This document shows, piece by piece, positions 41,696 to 53,459 of a stretch of DNA of 64,000 nucleotides. Origin of the DNA: Cladophialophora immunda (lineage: Eukaryota; Ascomycota; Eurotiomycetes; Chaetothyriales; Herpotrichiellaceae); the NCBI RefSeq assembly GCF_000835495.1, contig NW_015622546.1, positions 932,883 to 996,882 on the forward strand, in the 5' to 3' direction. Below the pieces are notes generated by a model. The model saw nothing but the letters and a program-made list of their open reading frames with translations, made no database searches and had not been told where the DNA came from. Position 1 is the stretch's first letter; each line of letters starts with the position of its first letter. The position numbers were made by a program, and so were the translations under genes.

Positions 41696-44155
41696 CTTGG
41701 CCAGGGTTCAGGTTCTGTCTGCGAAGCTAGTAGGAGCGGGTAGAATGATGATGATCCAACGATCGAGTCCACCTGAACAAGCTGTTTCGTATATGTTTGA
41801 GAGATGCTGTTCGCAATCAAGGAGCGAGTGTAGGATCGTCGGATCTGGAGTAGCGAGCGCCCAAATGTACGACGGATGGTGCAGTGTGACAAAGGAGGAG
41901 GTCAAGGAGAAGAAGTTCGCATTGGGGGAGGAGCTTGTTCCAAGTTTTATAGCTGTTGCTAACATTCGGCAGCTGATAGGTGGCACATCCCGTCCCAGAG
42001 CTGCTGGAGCTGCCCCATTGGGAGTGGGAAAGTTGAGGAGAAAAGGCCTAGAAACCCTTCCTAGGAAGGTGTTTGGGTTGCTTGGACTCTTGGGCTCAGC
42101 TTGCGCTGCTGCAAGCCAGGAGGATGAGCAAATGGGAAGCGGGAGAGTTGTCGATGTCTCAGGCACCCGATGATCTAGCGCCGACGCACGTTGTGAGGTC
42201 GGCGAATAAAACGACGTGGATCCCTGAGAAGTCGGGGGAGGATGGACGTACTCGCCTGCGGAGAGAATAGAAATTGATGGTGGCCAATCACCACCATCGA
42301 AAGCAGAGGAGAAGTTCAAGTGAAAGAGACCAAAAAGAGGGGAAAGATGGCAAGGCTTTTGGCGGGATTTGGCCAGGCCCGCGGACGGAAGCCGAGGTTG
42401 ATTGGATAGAATGTAAAGTCGACGGCGCCTGTCCCGGTACCTCCTACAGCGTCATTACCAACTGAAAAAGGCAATCTGTAAGAGGAGCTAGAACTTACCC
42501 TTTATCGGCACAAGGTCTCAGGACTACCTACTTGTAGATAGCACTGCCGTCCGCCAAACCTTCGATGACACTACCGACTTGTAAGTGGTGTGCTTTTAGG
42601 CCAGGAGAGAAGAGGCAGGTAGTCACATCAAGGCACTAGTACTAATAAGGCGAATCCCGATTCACCGCCCGACAAGAGCCAGCTAAACCGCATTCGGGCA
42701 TTTCGCTGCTGCGTTTCAAGTGCAGGGGTAGTTTACCACACCTCAATGGCAAATATAGACACGGAGTTCTGCCGCGCCAACACAAGCACATTGAATACCT
42801 ACTGCCCTTGACCTACCCAGCTGCCAATGACTAAGAGTATGGTTGTAAGATACACTGGCTGGCCGAAGATAATGGTGCTGGTACAATAAGGATTTCGAAG
42901 TGCGCCCTTGTATATTGCGAAATACTACCAGCTACTCAAAGAAGCTCATTCTTTAGCCATCCTTGATACCTCGAAGCGCACACAGACAAGACTATAGGAG
43001 CTGCAGGGACTCTCAAGAGTTACTATCAATACTACGGAAAAAGCTTGAGAACCAGCACTGGGTATTAGCTCGACTCTGCGTCGATTCCAACCCGACACCA
43101 GACCGAGTCCAATCTGGATGTAGCTGGGGCCAGAATCGTTCCAAATCGATTGGAATCTTGACTCAGTTCATGCCGATCAGAGTCAAGTCCACGGTGATTG
43201 CAACTTAAATACCATGTAGTTCTCAGACAAATGAACGTGCTTTTGCAATGCCAGGAGCAAACTCACGTTTCAAATCGCGCCTCTAATTCAAAATACTCAG
43301 TACTATACTTGAAGTCTATGCTCGGCCCGTATGTATAGCATCAAACCTGTTTAGAACCATCCTAAGATCTATTACTAGATTTATTATGGCTTGTTCCTCT
43401 CCATTCAAAGGAAAACACCTTAATACTTGTATGTATAGTACCAATAGCACTAGTATCAATCCAGCCGAGAACACTACATACATAGTAGTACTAGTAGTCC
43501 TAGCTAGTAGTAGACAGTACATAGTTTTCCTTGCGCAAGCTCGCCGAGCGACTCAATCAGCCCTAGCCCCACTGCAGCTGCCGTCGGCTCGAAGCTTTGG
43601 CAAGTTGGTAAAGAGCCAGCCCTGGCATTGCCAGCTATTGAGCCCATCTAGGGGAGATGATAGGTACATAGGATTAGTAGATTGAGAATTCCCGCATTTC
43701 CCTGCTCGAGGACGACTTAAAGTCACGGGCATGAAGCAGGCGCATGATGCACTTGAAGATAATCGCATAGTCTTGCAAGGTTGGCCGAGATTGCGTATCC
43801 GACTTGAGATGTAACACATTTATTTATCGAATTACATTAGTGGTACTGCATTTTTAATAATAGCCCAGATTATTTTCTTGGACTTGCGACATCTCGTACT
43901 TCGCAAAACCCAGAGCCCTCACCTCAATATTGTCATTTGATTGGAATCGGCAGCCTTTTATGGCGTCATTCATCGATTTTGGTGGTGGCTTTGCTTAAGC
44001 AACTTGGCGACTCACCGCCATCATCTCATTGGATGAAGGAGGAGAAGCTTGAAATTTGAAAGCATCTGAGCCCTGGTTGTCCTTTCTCCCGGCATCGAGA
44101 CTGCGATTGAGCTGAGATCGCTTCTGTTGGGGATCGCAAGACGCTCGAGACCAAA
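41696..44155. other. 2.5-kb gene-poor, AT-richer region
   Basis: Divergent interval between the CFEM and chromate-transporter genes. Around 43430-43520 there is low-complexity sequence rich in tagta/ctag motifs (for example catagtagtactagtagtcc). A 203-codon minus frame (41708-42319) lacks any domain signal. Confidence 0.5.
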
Positions 44156-45993
44156 ATGCCGCTTCTCGAAAACATCAAAGCACTTCACCAGTACACTCGA
44201 GATCGCCAGAATGCCCTGCAGGCAAACAACCAGAAGCTCCTCTGGAGATTCGCCGACGTCTTCTGGCGGACCTGCGATCTTGGATTTACGGCCTTTGGAG
44301 GACCTCCTGTACATTTCCAGATCTTGCATCGGCGCTTCGTAGAAGGTCGTGGGGGTGTGGTCCCGTGGATCGATGAGCAAACGGTGATCTATCATCCTCC
44401 ATCAGGGCGTCTCCTCTTGCTCATCCATGTCTGTCGCAGTACCAAGAGCTTTTCGCCATCTGCCAGGCCCTTCCGGGGCCAGGGAGCACCAAGATGCTCT
44501 TTTGCATGGCGCTCATCCATGCAGGCTTCATCCCAGCAGTGTTTGTCTTCCTGACTTGGAGGTGGGTCTGATACGGGAATATGGAGAGTGGCAAATGCAT
44601 GGAGGAAATTGACATTTTGTGCAGCCTTCCTGGGGCGATCGCAATGTATGGGCTGTCGCTTGGAGTCCAACACATCAATACCGTCCTCCCGGGTGCTGCC
44701 TGCGCATTCCTATCAGGCCTGAACTCCTCAACCGTCGGAATTGTCGCTCTTGCTGCTGTTCAGGTGTGAGATCCCCTTTTTCTTCGCGACGCCTCACCGC
44801 CATTCAGCTGACCTGGTCGCAAACAGCTCGCAGACAAAGCCATCAAGGACAGACTGTCGAGAATTCTTGTCATCTTCGGCGCATGCGCGGGCCTCTGCTA
44901 TAATGCCTTGTGGTATTTTCCCGTCCTCATACTGGGTGGAGGCATTGCGACGGCGATCTGGGATACTCGTCTCAGACAGGCAGTTGCTCGATGGAGAAGG
45001 AGATTGAAGGAGCGGAGATCACGACAGGAACCTGCAGTGGAGGAAACTGGCAACGACGGAGGCCAAAGCATAGAGATGACCACCGCGCCCAGTGAGAGGT
45101 CGAACACGGTGCAAAGAAGATCTGCAGCGGCAGTCGCTCAATCAGCGAATGCAGCATCACCGAAAGTCGGCGAGGCTTCGACATCTGCACCGGTCGCCAA
45201 TGATGCACCAGCTCCTTCTACGGATATGCGATCACATGGAATCTCGGTGCCCACAGGACTCATCATTATCGCCGTCTTCTTTGGTATGCCACTCCCCTTC
45301 CACCGTTGTGCTCCCTCCGATGTGAGGCCTTCTTTTCTGACGTGGTTTCTAGCATCATTTGTCGCAGTTCTTGTCACACGTGGTCTTCTCAAATCCACTC
45401 CACGGCCTCTGGACCTGTTCGCAAACATGTATCTCGCGGGGACAATCATCTTTGGCGGAGGTCCCGTCGTGATCCCCTTGCTCCGAGAATACGTGGTTCA
45501 GCCCGGCTGGGTCTCGTCGCGAGACTTCCTCATCGGCCTGGCCATCATTCAGGCATTTCCTGGGCCGAATTTCAACTTCGGCGTCTATCTCGGTGCGCTA
45601 GCGCTGTTGGGCACATCTCAGCCCACGATCCTCGGCGCCTTGATGGGGTACATTGGCATCTTCCTGCCGGGTATCGCGCTGGCCGTGGGAGTCCAGGGCA
45701 TTTGGCGAGTCCTTCGCACAAAGCCAGTGGTAGTCAGCCTCCTTCGAGGGGTCAACGCAACGGCAGTCGGGCTGGTTTTCACGGCGGTTTATCGCTTGTG
45801 GGAAATCGGCTACTTGACGCCTCAAGCGACGCAGGGTCAGAGTCTGGCGAAGGAACCCTGGTGGGTCGTGGTCGCCGTGTTAACATATTCCGAGTCAGCC
45901 TGGTTCAACATCCCCGCGGCTCCGGCGATTGTCTTGGGAGGCTTGCTGGGTTTGGCCTGGTATGGTGCTGTGGGCAAAAGTGTCCTTGGCTGA
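44156..45993 (+). CDS. chromate ion transporter (CHR) family protein
   Basis: Polytopic membrane protein of 528 aa. Exons: 44156-44383, 44440-44561, 44625-44763, 44827-45283, 45353-45993; introns 56, 63, 63, 63 and... the last 69 bp, i.e. four introns in all. Seen: first CHR half with DLGFTAFGGPPVHFQILH, WIDEQT/YQELFAICQALPGP and STKM; second half with IIFGGGPVVIPLLREY, WVSSRDFLIGLAIIQAFPGP, FNFGVYLGAL. The duplicated FGGP...PGP pattern is the two-domain (LCHR) arrangement. A hydrophilic Ser/Ala loop (about 240-310) separates the halves. Family members export chromate or take up sulfate-like anions; the substrate here is unproven. Confidence 0.9.
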
Positions 45994-47716
45994 AGAAGGC
46001 CGGGCTTCGGAGGATGTGCGACTTGTAAGGTGATTGCCCAAGCGATAAGTGGTTTTTGATACTCTAACCTGACCTGGTCGAAATTGGTAAGTGTATGGAA
46101 ACAATCCTTCCGGCCAGACGCTTGACTTTTGGTTGCCCTATTCCTTTGGAATATGTTATCGCAAGTGGTGTTATGTTTGATCGAAGGAGACACCTCGGAC
46201 ACCTTTGCCGGGAATTCACGCGAATTTCTGGGATGTTCAGGGTCCCAACATGGACTTCTGAGATATCAAAGGCGGTGCGTTCAGGTACTCGAAAGCGGGG
46301 GCAGAGTTGATCCAGAACTCTTTCTACCGATGCCGAAGATTCTTGGTGTGAAGAGCTACTATTTATTTATTGATCCTCGTATAGACAGTCCCGCCCCCAT
46401 GAAATCTCGTAGCGGCACTATCGACATATATGCCAGTTGGACGGATATATTCCTCGAGCTCTTGCTTGTTCGTTCTCATAACTGACTACCGCTATTTCTA
46501 CGCCTGAAAGCACTAGCTCCGTGCGTCTGATCCCGGGGACTCTCCTCAGCTCAGGACGGGAGCCGCAGGACCAGGTCATTCGTTCAGATCCATCTGAATG
46601 GACCGCCCCCAAGGTGCCGCCACATTGTGCCGCCACATACTGTCGAGGATCTACCCTTTTTCGTCACCCGCTGTCTCCGCTTCCGACACCGCGCAAGCAT
46701 GGACTTTGAATCCCCCTCATCACGACGTCCTTACTAACTTGCTGAAAGAACCAGGGCCCTTACAGGATCCCGATACTTCACGAATACTCCGTACGGAGAG
46801 AGGAGTATGGAATAGGAGTTTATGTGGGTGATCCATGCAAAAAGTAAATGCGCACGGGGGCGCTGCACCTTGGCTAATAATTGAGTGCTGCTCCATTTCT
46901 ACCACTGTGACAGCCACCTACAAGTACCTACATGCCTATAGAGTTACATAATTCCGCCAAGTTGACCCCCCAAGTATTCAAGCTATGTCACTCTACTCGC
47001 CTTGACCGCCGACCACCGCGACGAGCACCTGCCTCCAAGAGGCTTTTTGTTCGAGCCAAAGCCCCCAGTCTCAGCTATAACACTCTCTAGACTTACGTAG
47101 GCTACGGTGGGGTCTCGGAGACGAGCAACGGCCCGTGTCGTTGTCGAGAGAGTTCTCTCGGTGGCGACATCTGAGATTTTTTCCAGGTGTGGGGGTCCTT
47201 TGGAAATTTCTGGGGTTGATATGTAGAGATCATGGTGGGATCCGACGGGCAGATCACGGTCTCTGAAAGCGAGAAGGGTCGAGGGTATCAATTTTGAGGG
47301 TTCTGAGGACATCGAAGTCTACCTTCACCTGGAGGGCTGCTATTTCTATCCCGCTGGGATATCGCCGGTGCTTACATGTGGCTATTGTGTTGTTGCAGAC
47401 AGCTGCTCACGCAGCCCGGCTGACCTGTGCAAGCTGGCCTCTGCGGATTTGCTGCCGGGTTGCCCTGACCCGAACAAGTGCAAGGGATGCTGGTGGATGA
47501 GAGAGTGAGAACAAGGTTTCGCTCACGGAGCTGGGTCTGGTAAGAACAAAAAGAAGTGGACTATGAAGCTGGGAAACCTATGTACAGGACAGCAGCCTTG
47601 CCAACGAGACTGTGCACTAGTGAAGGCTCATTGTCACTCCATTCTTTCCTTGCTCTGTCATGTAGCGGTCCCCCCCGAGGCCCATTGAAGTGGCTCCATG
47701 AAACGAGGCTTCCTCT
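45994..47716. other. 1.7-kb convergent intergenic region
   Basis: Between the 3' ends of the chromate-transporter and GMC genes. Short open frames only; no gene supported. Confidence 0.5.
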
Positions 47717-49811
47717 CTAGTTCGGGAGCAAGCCCAGGTCAGCAGCGATGATGTGTGCGCCCTTCTCGCCAACGACCAGCGCCGTGTTGTTCGTGTTGGC
47801 GCCCACATTCTCGGGTACAATGCTCAAGTCCACACACTTGAGCCCTTGAACCCCGTGGACGTTCAGGCGCTCGTCAACGACTCCGAGTTCGCTCCGCGGC
47901 GCCATCTTGGCGGTACCCAGCGAATGGTAACAGGTGTTGATGTTTTCGCGGAGGAACTGCTCGATCGCACGGTCGTCTTCGGCAGAGTATTGGATGTCCC
48001 GGACTGGTCCCTTGCTGCTAGGCGCCTCGTCGAGAATCACGCATGCGGCTGGGGAGTCGGGCGCGAACTTCGGATGGCCGCTCGCCACTTCACCTCGGTA
48101 CATCTTCGTGCGCCGCATGATCTCGCGATGTTTCTTGTACGCCCACATCTGTTTCTTGATGTCGATGTCATGGGGGTCGGAGAAGAAGCCAGACTCGAAA
48201 TCCAGCGGATCGTCCACATTGGGACCGGTGATGTGAAGGTGACCACGCGAGTAGGGGTACGCCGTGTAGCAAGCGACGGAGACGTACTGACCGGCTGGGA
48301 CTGACTTTTGATCTCCAAGATAGCTATAGGGAGTTAACTAATAGGTCGGATGGCTTCGGCAAGTGAACACTCACCTCGATACCAACCCCATCAACATCAA
48401 CGGTTTATTGGGCGAGTTCTTGAAGTCTCGGTTCCATGCTGCCTGGAAGTCAGTTCCAAGGGCAGCGACTTCGGCGTCGCTCGGTCGAAGCTTGGACGAT
48501 ACATCGACCGTGTTCCAGCCCAAAATGGGGTCCTTATTGGCAAATGCCTTGTCAAAACTATACCGCCCGCTGATGATAGCATCGCCCGTCTCCCGCGGTC
48601 CTAGGCCGGTCCGATATGGGATGAAAACCAGATGGTGATCCTGGTAGTCGTGGCCAACTCCCGGTAATTCAGCCACGACTGGCACAGATGCGCGTTCCAG
48701 GATCTTCGGGTTGCCAACGCCTGACCTTTCGAGGACGGAAGGAGTGCCACAGCTCCCACATGAGAGGACGACCAGCTTCCTGGCTTTGACCGTGAGAGTA
48801 GGATGAGGAGTGAGGTGGATCTCGGCTTGGAAGATCGAGTTTGGCTCATACTCGACACCCACGGCTCTTTTGTTTTCATCGAAAATCACACGCTTCACCC
48901 TCGCTTGCACGAGAACGCGAAGATTGGGATGCTTGCCGTCCTGTAGACGAGGGTGCAGGTAACAATGCGCCGCATCTTGCCGCTTACCATCGGGGGACAC
49001 GTAGCGCAGCCACCGCTGAAAGCCGTTGTTGGAATCGAGATCCTGTAGATCTTGTATCTCAGGATAGCCAACCTCTCCGGCAGCGGCAATAAAATCGGAT
49101 TCGGCGCTAGTCGCGCGGTACCCTCCATCAGAGACGTGGACTGGACCGTTCGACCCGTGGTCTTTGGCCTTTCCTGCTCCGTGGTATGTTTCAAGCTGTC
49201 CCCGGAATTTGTCATTAGCAGTGGCAGGCTGGTCAGGGTACTTCTACCCATACCTTGTTCAAGAATGGCTTCATATCCTCGCTGCCCCAGCCAGGGGTCC
49301 TCCAGGAGTCGAAATCGTCGCGCTGGGCACGGGTGTACCTGCAATAGAATCAGCCCCCTGAATACACCTAGCCACCTAGCTAGTTGAACGGATGGGCCAC
49401 AACGTCACGGACATCATGAAGTTCACCGAAGAGCCGCCACCAAGAATCCCCCCAGACGGAATAATTGGTTCACGGCCGGCGAGTGCGTCAGACTTGTTTC
49501 CTTTATAGAAGATTGCCGTCTTGGCAGCTGGGGCGAGATGCTCCAGGAACAAGGCTGGGATTACAACGTTTCGCTTGTTGTAGTTGTCGGAGCCATGCTC
49601 AATCACTAGGATGGACAGAGTAGGGTCGAGCTCAGCCAGACGCCCAGCGACAACGCAGCCTGCAGTGCCACCTGTCTCGCCATTCGGTGTCAGGACGCAC
49701 GATGCTCATAGAAAGGACACAGGAGTGCAAGGGTGGAATGATTGACTTACCACCAGCGATGATCACGTCCACTTCTTGGACGGTCTCGGTAAGTTTGGTG
49801 AAAATGGGCAT
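47717..49811 (-). CDS. GMC oxidoreductase, alcohol oxidase (AOX)-like
   Basis: FAD enzyme of the glucose-methanol-choline family, 610 aa. Exons: 49811-49751, 49671-49413, 49338-49254, 49195-48375, 48323-47717; introns 79, 74, 58 and 51 bp. Seen: N-terminal FAD motif VIIAGGGTAGCVVAGRL (about 17-32), GILGGGSSVNFMMYTR (GMC signature), VLSCGSCGTPSVLERSG, catalytic His in CYHSLGTAKM, and a C-terminal NVGANTNNTALVVGEKGA block typical of AOX-like enzymes. No signal peptide, so intracellular. AOX enzymes oxidise short-chain alcohols to aldehydes with H2O2 release, usually in peroxisomes; no clear PTS1 here (ends GLLPN). The second intron uses a gtccgt donor. Confidence 0.9.
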
Positions 49812-50650
49812 ATTTGCTGCGAGTCTGTAGACAGAACTATGACAACCGTGTGGGAAGGACTTCTTGAAGACCAGTTCGTTCTCTTCTTTACTTTCGTTCC
49901 TTTATCCCGCCTCCATCCCTCTCTTTATCATGAAGCCTGGAAGGCACTGACACTGAAAGGTACCCCGCAATATCGCTGTCCTCCCCCTTCCCCATCCCCC
50001 TGCCCCCAGCAGTGGGGGCACCCCAGATTCCAGATTGCCGGTTCAGTAGCTGCGGGGCATTGTGGAGGTTAGGGAAGATAGGGTGGGCGTAAGGGGGAGA
50101 GTTGTGTTTAACAGGACGGTATGGTATTGAGTGTCCAGGTATGAACCTTGGAAGAGAGTGTCTGACAGCTACCAGGTATCTTTAGGTAGGTACCTATGTA
50201 TCTGTGTGGCAGGTGCCCAAGGCGCTAAGACTTACTAGGCTCAACAATAGCGGTAAAGTCGCGAATCTGGCGAAGTGTGTGTCGAGCTATCGGCAGTTCT
50301 GAAGATCCAATTGGTGTAATCTTGAAGTCTCCGCCCTTATTATATACCAATAACATCATGTACCACTTCCACCATCGAGTGCATTTGTGTCATGTGCAGA
50401 GATCTAAACCCAGCATCTAGAAAATCCCAAACCGTCGCAAGGATTTGAATACTCTAAAGACGAGCTACTTTTCGGTAGGACTTGAGAGAAAATAGCCGTC
50501 TGTTTAAGACGGGTAGCTTATAAACAATCCAGATGGCGGTATAGGCGGAGTAACAATCATCTTCTTGCATAGGAGAACACGATAGCATCAGAGTTTCTCA
50601 GCCTCATCGCTATATCATTTCTGTCGCGGGCAGAGGGTCTTCCGATGTTG
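49812..50650. other. intergenic region upstream of the GMC gene
   Basis: About 840 bp with the GMC promoter and the 3' flank of the Zn2Cys6 gene. A C-rich stretch occurs near 49980-50005. No gene supported. Confidence 0.5.
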
Positions 50651-51274
50651 TCAAGCCAAACCAGAAGGATAGCAGTCTGTTGTTGCGTCCAGAAGGAAAG
50701 AAGAGATCGAGTGCGAAGGTAAAAAGTCGGCGGGAGGCAAACTGGAGAGCTCGTACGTCTGCGGACCGTCGACTACATTCATAAGGGGTATGCCCGCTTC
50801 AATCGACGATGCAGATGGTTTGATGTCGACACATTCCACCGAAAAAGATGCGAACTCCGCATCGATGCCTCCATGAGGAAGTGGAGCTTGTCCCGTCGTA
50901 GCCTTTGGTTGCAGTTGCCGGGTTGGCTTTACAGGGCCGTTGGGTGGCGATTCCGCCTTCAAAGAGCCTCGAGCGACCGCGGGCTCAGATGAATTGGGTA
51001 TTGGCATTCCGTGAAGCGACAATAGGGAGTTAAGGTGCTGGGTTTTCTGTTCCAGAGCCATTCTCAGCATTTGTGCTTTTCCTTCGAGAAATATCACGCG
51101 GTCTTGAAGAGACGCTGTGTATCCGTTCGAGAAGATTTTCCTGCCGCGTGGAGGAGTCGTCTTGCATTCCAGCCCAACCGCAAGACATCGAGCGCATTGA
51201 GGCTGCCCACCATCGCACCGACTCCTTTTCATACGGCATCGATCGCAGGCTGCCGCAACGCGGCCTCTGGACAT
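50651..51274 (-). CDS. short Zn2Cys6 binuclear-cluster protein
   Basis: 207 aa, single exon, nuclear DNA-binding protein by inference. Seen: Zn2Cys6 cluster with Cys 10, 13, 20, 27, 30 and 37 (ACDRCRMKRSRCDGG...CARC), a short linker, then a heptad-like helix (SLQDRVIFLEGKAQMLRMAL) suited to dimerisation. The rest is Ser/Pro-rich, with no fungal_trans middle homology region. The small size may reflect a genuine short regulator or missing 3' exons (the frame ends at a normal stop). It sits upstream of and parallel to the GMC gene and divergent from the acetate-type transporter, so it could regulate either. Confidence 0.82.
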   Translation of the reverse strand: MSRGRVAAACDRCRMKRSRCDGGQPQCARCLAVGLECKTTPPRGRKIFSNGYTASLQDRVIFLEGKAQMLRMALEQKTQHLNSLLSLHGMPIPNSSEPAVARGSLKAESPPNGPVKPTRQLQPKATTGQAPLPHGGIDAEFASFSVECVDIKPSASSIEAGIPLMNVVDGPQTYELSSLPPADFLPSHSISSFLLDATTDCYPSGLA

Positions 51275-51800
51275 GGGTTCCGATCTTTGTACTGGACGTG
51301 TCTTTATCTGTGCTTGAACGGCACACAGTTTTGGATGGCTGTAGTCAGCAATCTAGTAAGGATGTGTCTTCCACCAGGCAGGCAGAATCCAGCCGCAAAT
51401 AAGTAGCAGCTATTTCCGTGTACCTATGCCGACATTGTACGCACAGGTCACCCATCCACGACTGCGTGCCACATGGAAATCGAGATCCTGGCCTGGACAG
51501 CAACCAGGTGCTCAGGTCTCCGCAACTCCCCCGACTCCTGCCCCCAATACCGTCCCTCTCAATCCCCGTCTTGTCCCGTAGTACTGTCTCCAAGTCATTT
51601 TATGCTGTGTGGAGAAGTGTAGATCCAGAGGGGGTTGTGGGGGAAGCACCAGATTCAGGGGTTTTGTATAGATATAGCTAGACTTTGATTTCTCGACCAG
51701 ACCAGCGACTGGAATGCCAATTCTACACAATTCTCTGGACCATTTGTCTCCTCGAGCCCAAAAAAATCCTCCGACCACTCACACAAACACAAACATCAAC
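51275..51800. promoter_or_regulatory. divergent promoter region (Zn2Cys6 protein / GPR1-type transporter)
   Basis: About 525 bp between divergent start codons; both promoters must lie here. No specific binding site assigned. Confidence 0.5.
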
Positions 51801-52856
51801 ATGCCGGCTCCAGAAGATCCCACAGAAGCTCGTGTTGAGCATCTTGACGTCTACGCCGACAAGAAGGAGGAAGGGTTGCGTCGCGTTCACACTGCCGGAA
51901 GCGTTGTCATGACGCCGGAGCTCTTTGAGCAGCTCTACCTCGCGCCCCAGAACAAGGTCAAGGGCGAACTCCGGCAGACATTTGGTAACCCCACCCCCAT
52001 CGCGCTCGCAGGATTCCTTCTTTGCGCGACGGCGTTGTCGATGGTGTTACTGGGCTGGCGAGGTGCTGGTGCTTTCGGAGCGGCAAACGTGTACGCCATA
52101 AATCCATAGCCCACACACGACGTGATGGTTTCATGCCCGCTGACCCTGTACCAGAGCTTCGTATATCTACTTGGGAGGTGTCATTGAAATCCTTGGGGGA
52201 GTTGGTGAATGGATTCTCGGTAAGTCGATCGTTTTCCCCGCCATGCCAGGATCTAATCGAGGCTCACCATTTCTCGCTGCAGGCAACACCTTCCCTGCCA
52301 TTGTCTTCCTCGCCTTTGGAGGGTTCTGGATAACCTTTGGCTGTACGCTGGTCCCATCGTACGGTGCATATGCCGCCTATTCCAAAGACCTGTCGAATCC
52401 AGCAGAAGGACTCAGCGAGCCTGCCTTCTTCGCGACCTTCGGCTTCTTCCTAGTAGCCATGACGCTTCTGGTGACAGTCTTCTGCATCGCAAGTTTACGC
52501 ACGAACGTCGTCTTTTTCACCATTTTCCTAACCTTGATTCCATGCTGTACGAGTGCTCCTTTCCCCACCCACAATCCATCTTCGAATCAATCCGCCGACT
52601 AACTAACTCCACAGTCGCTTGTCTTTCGGCCTCCTTCTTCGACCTTGCGAATGGGCTCGCCGCAAGAGCAGAAACCTTTCAACACGTGGGTGCCGGGCTG
52701 TTGCTGGCGATCGCTTTCATGGGGTGGTATATCTTTGTGGCCTTGGTCCTCCTGTCTGTGGACTTTCCGATCCGTCTTCCGCTAGGCGACCTCTCGACGG
52801 TCATCAGGGGAGCGTCGGACCATGCCAGAGCCAGGGAGGTCAATAGCAGCGCGTAA
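51801..52856 (+). CDS. GPR1/FUN34/YaaH (acetate transporter) family protein
   Basis: Six-helix plasma-membrane transporter of 286 aa. Exons: 51801-52090, 52155-52219, 52283-52546, 52615-52856; introns 64, 63 and 68 bp. The first donor is the second of two GTs (aacgt/gtacgc), restoring AANV/ASYIYLGG; the last has an actaac branch. Seen: cytosolic N-terminus, NPTPIALAGF (the family NPxP signature), GGVIEILGGVGEWILGNTFPA, FLAFGGFWITFG, and C-terminal helices. Family knowledge: acetate/ammonium-related permeases (Ady2/AcpA type). Substrate inferred only. Confidence 0.9.
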
Positions 52857-53459
52857 TGGGCAGCTCCCTCATCCTCGAGGCAAGAGACAATCTTTCAGAC
52901 AGTGAGGGACTTTTCCAAAGATGTCGAAAAGGCCCTGCTGTGGTGTTTGCTGGGACGTTCCAAAAAAAACCCCCCCGGATAACCAGTCAAAGACTCGAAA
53001 AAGCACGGAACGCATGTATATATTTGACAAGCCTGGCATAAACTTCCTAGACGGCAGTCAGGGGTTTCAAAGTGTGTGGTGTTCGCTTCACGTGTATCCC
53101 TTCGTGATAAGCATTGAAATATTGAGGGGGCCAGCTCGGGCGGTTCTCTGTCTCCTCCACTAGATACTGTCCTAGGCCATGTGTCTAGGAACCGACTGCG
53201 TTGAGTGAAGATCCTCCTGACTTCAGGCCAAGCTTCCGCTCCCAGTAATACCAGGAAGGGTATTTCCCAGCCAGCACTGAGTTCTTGTGATCTCGCTTCA
53301 AGAACACCCTGGGCCAAGACCAGGTGAACCAAGACGGGGCGTTTATACCAAATAGCCCAGCCCTTCGGACTAGATCTTCGAACCGAGTCTGGCCAAAAGA
53401 CCTCGACGGGATAAGCTTCGAAACTAGGTACTGTTTAAATTACAGAGTACGCCTCCTGA
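52857..53459. other. convergent intergenic region
   Basis: About 600 bp between the transporter and the large membrane protein gene. Nothing recognised. Confidence 0.5.

Noticed and set aside
41708..42319. 203-codon minus-strand open frame upstream of the CFEM gene
   Set aside because: Low-complexity Ser/Pro/Thr composition, no domain, and it lies in the CFEM promoter/5' UTR.
43415..43520. Possible MITE or hairpin in tagta/ctag-rich sequence
   Set aside because: Arms do not pair cleanly and no target-site duplication is visible.
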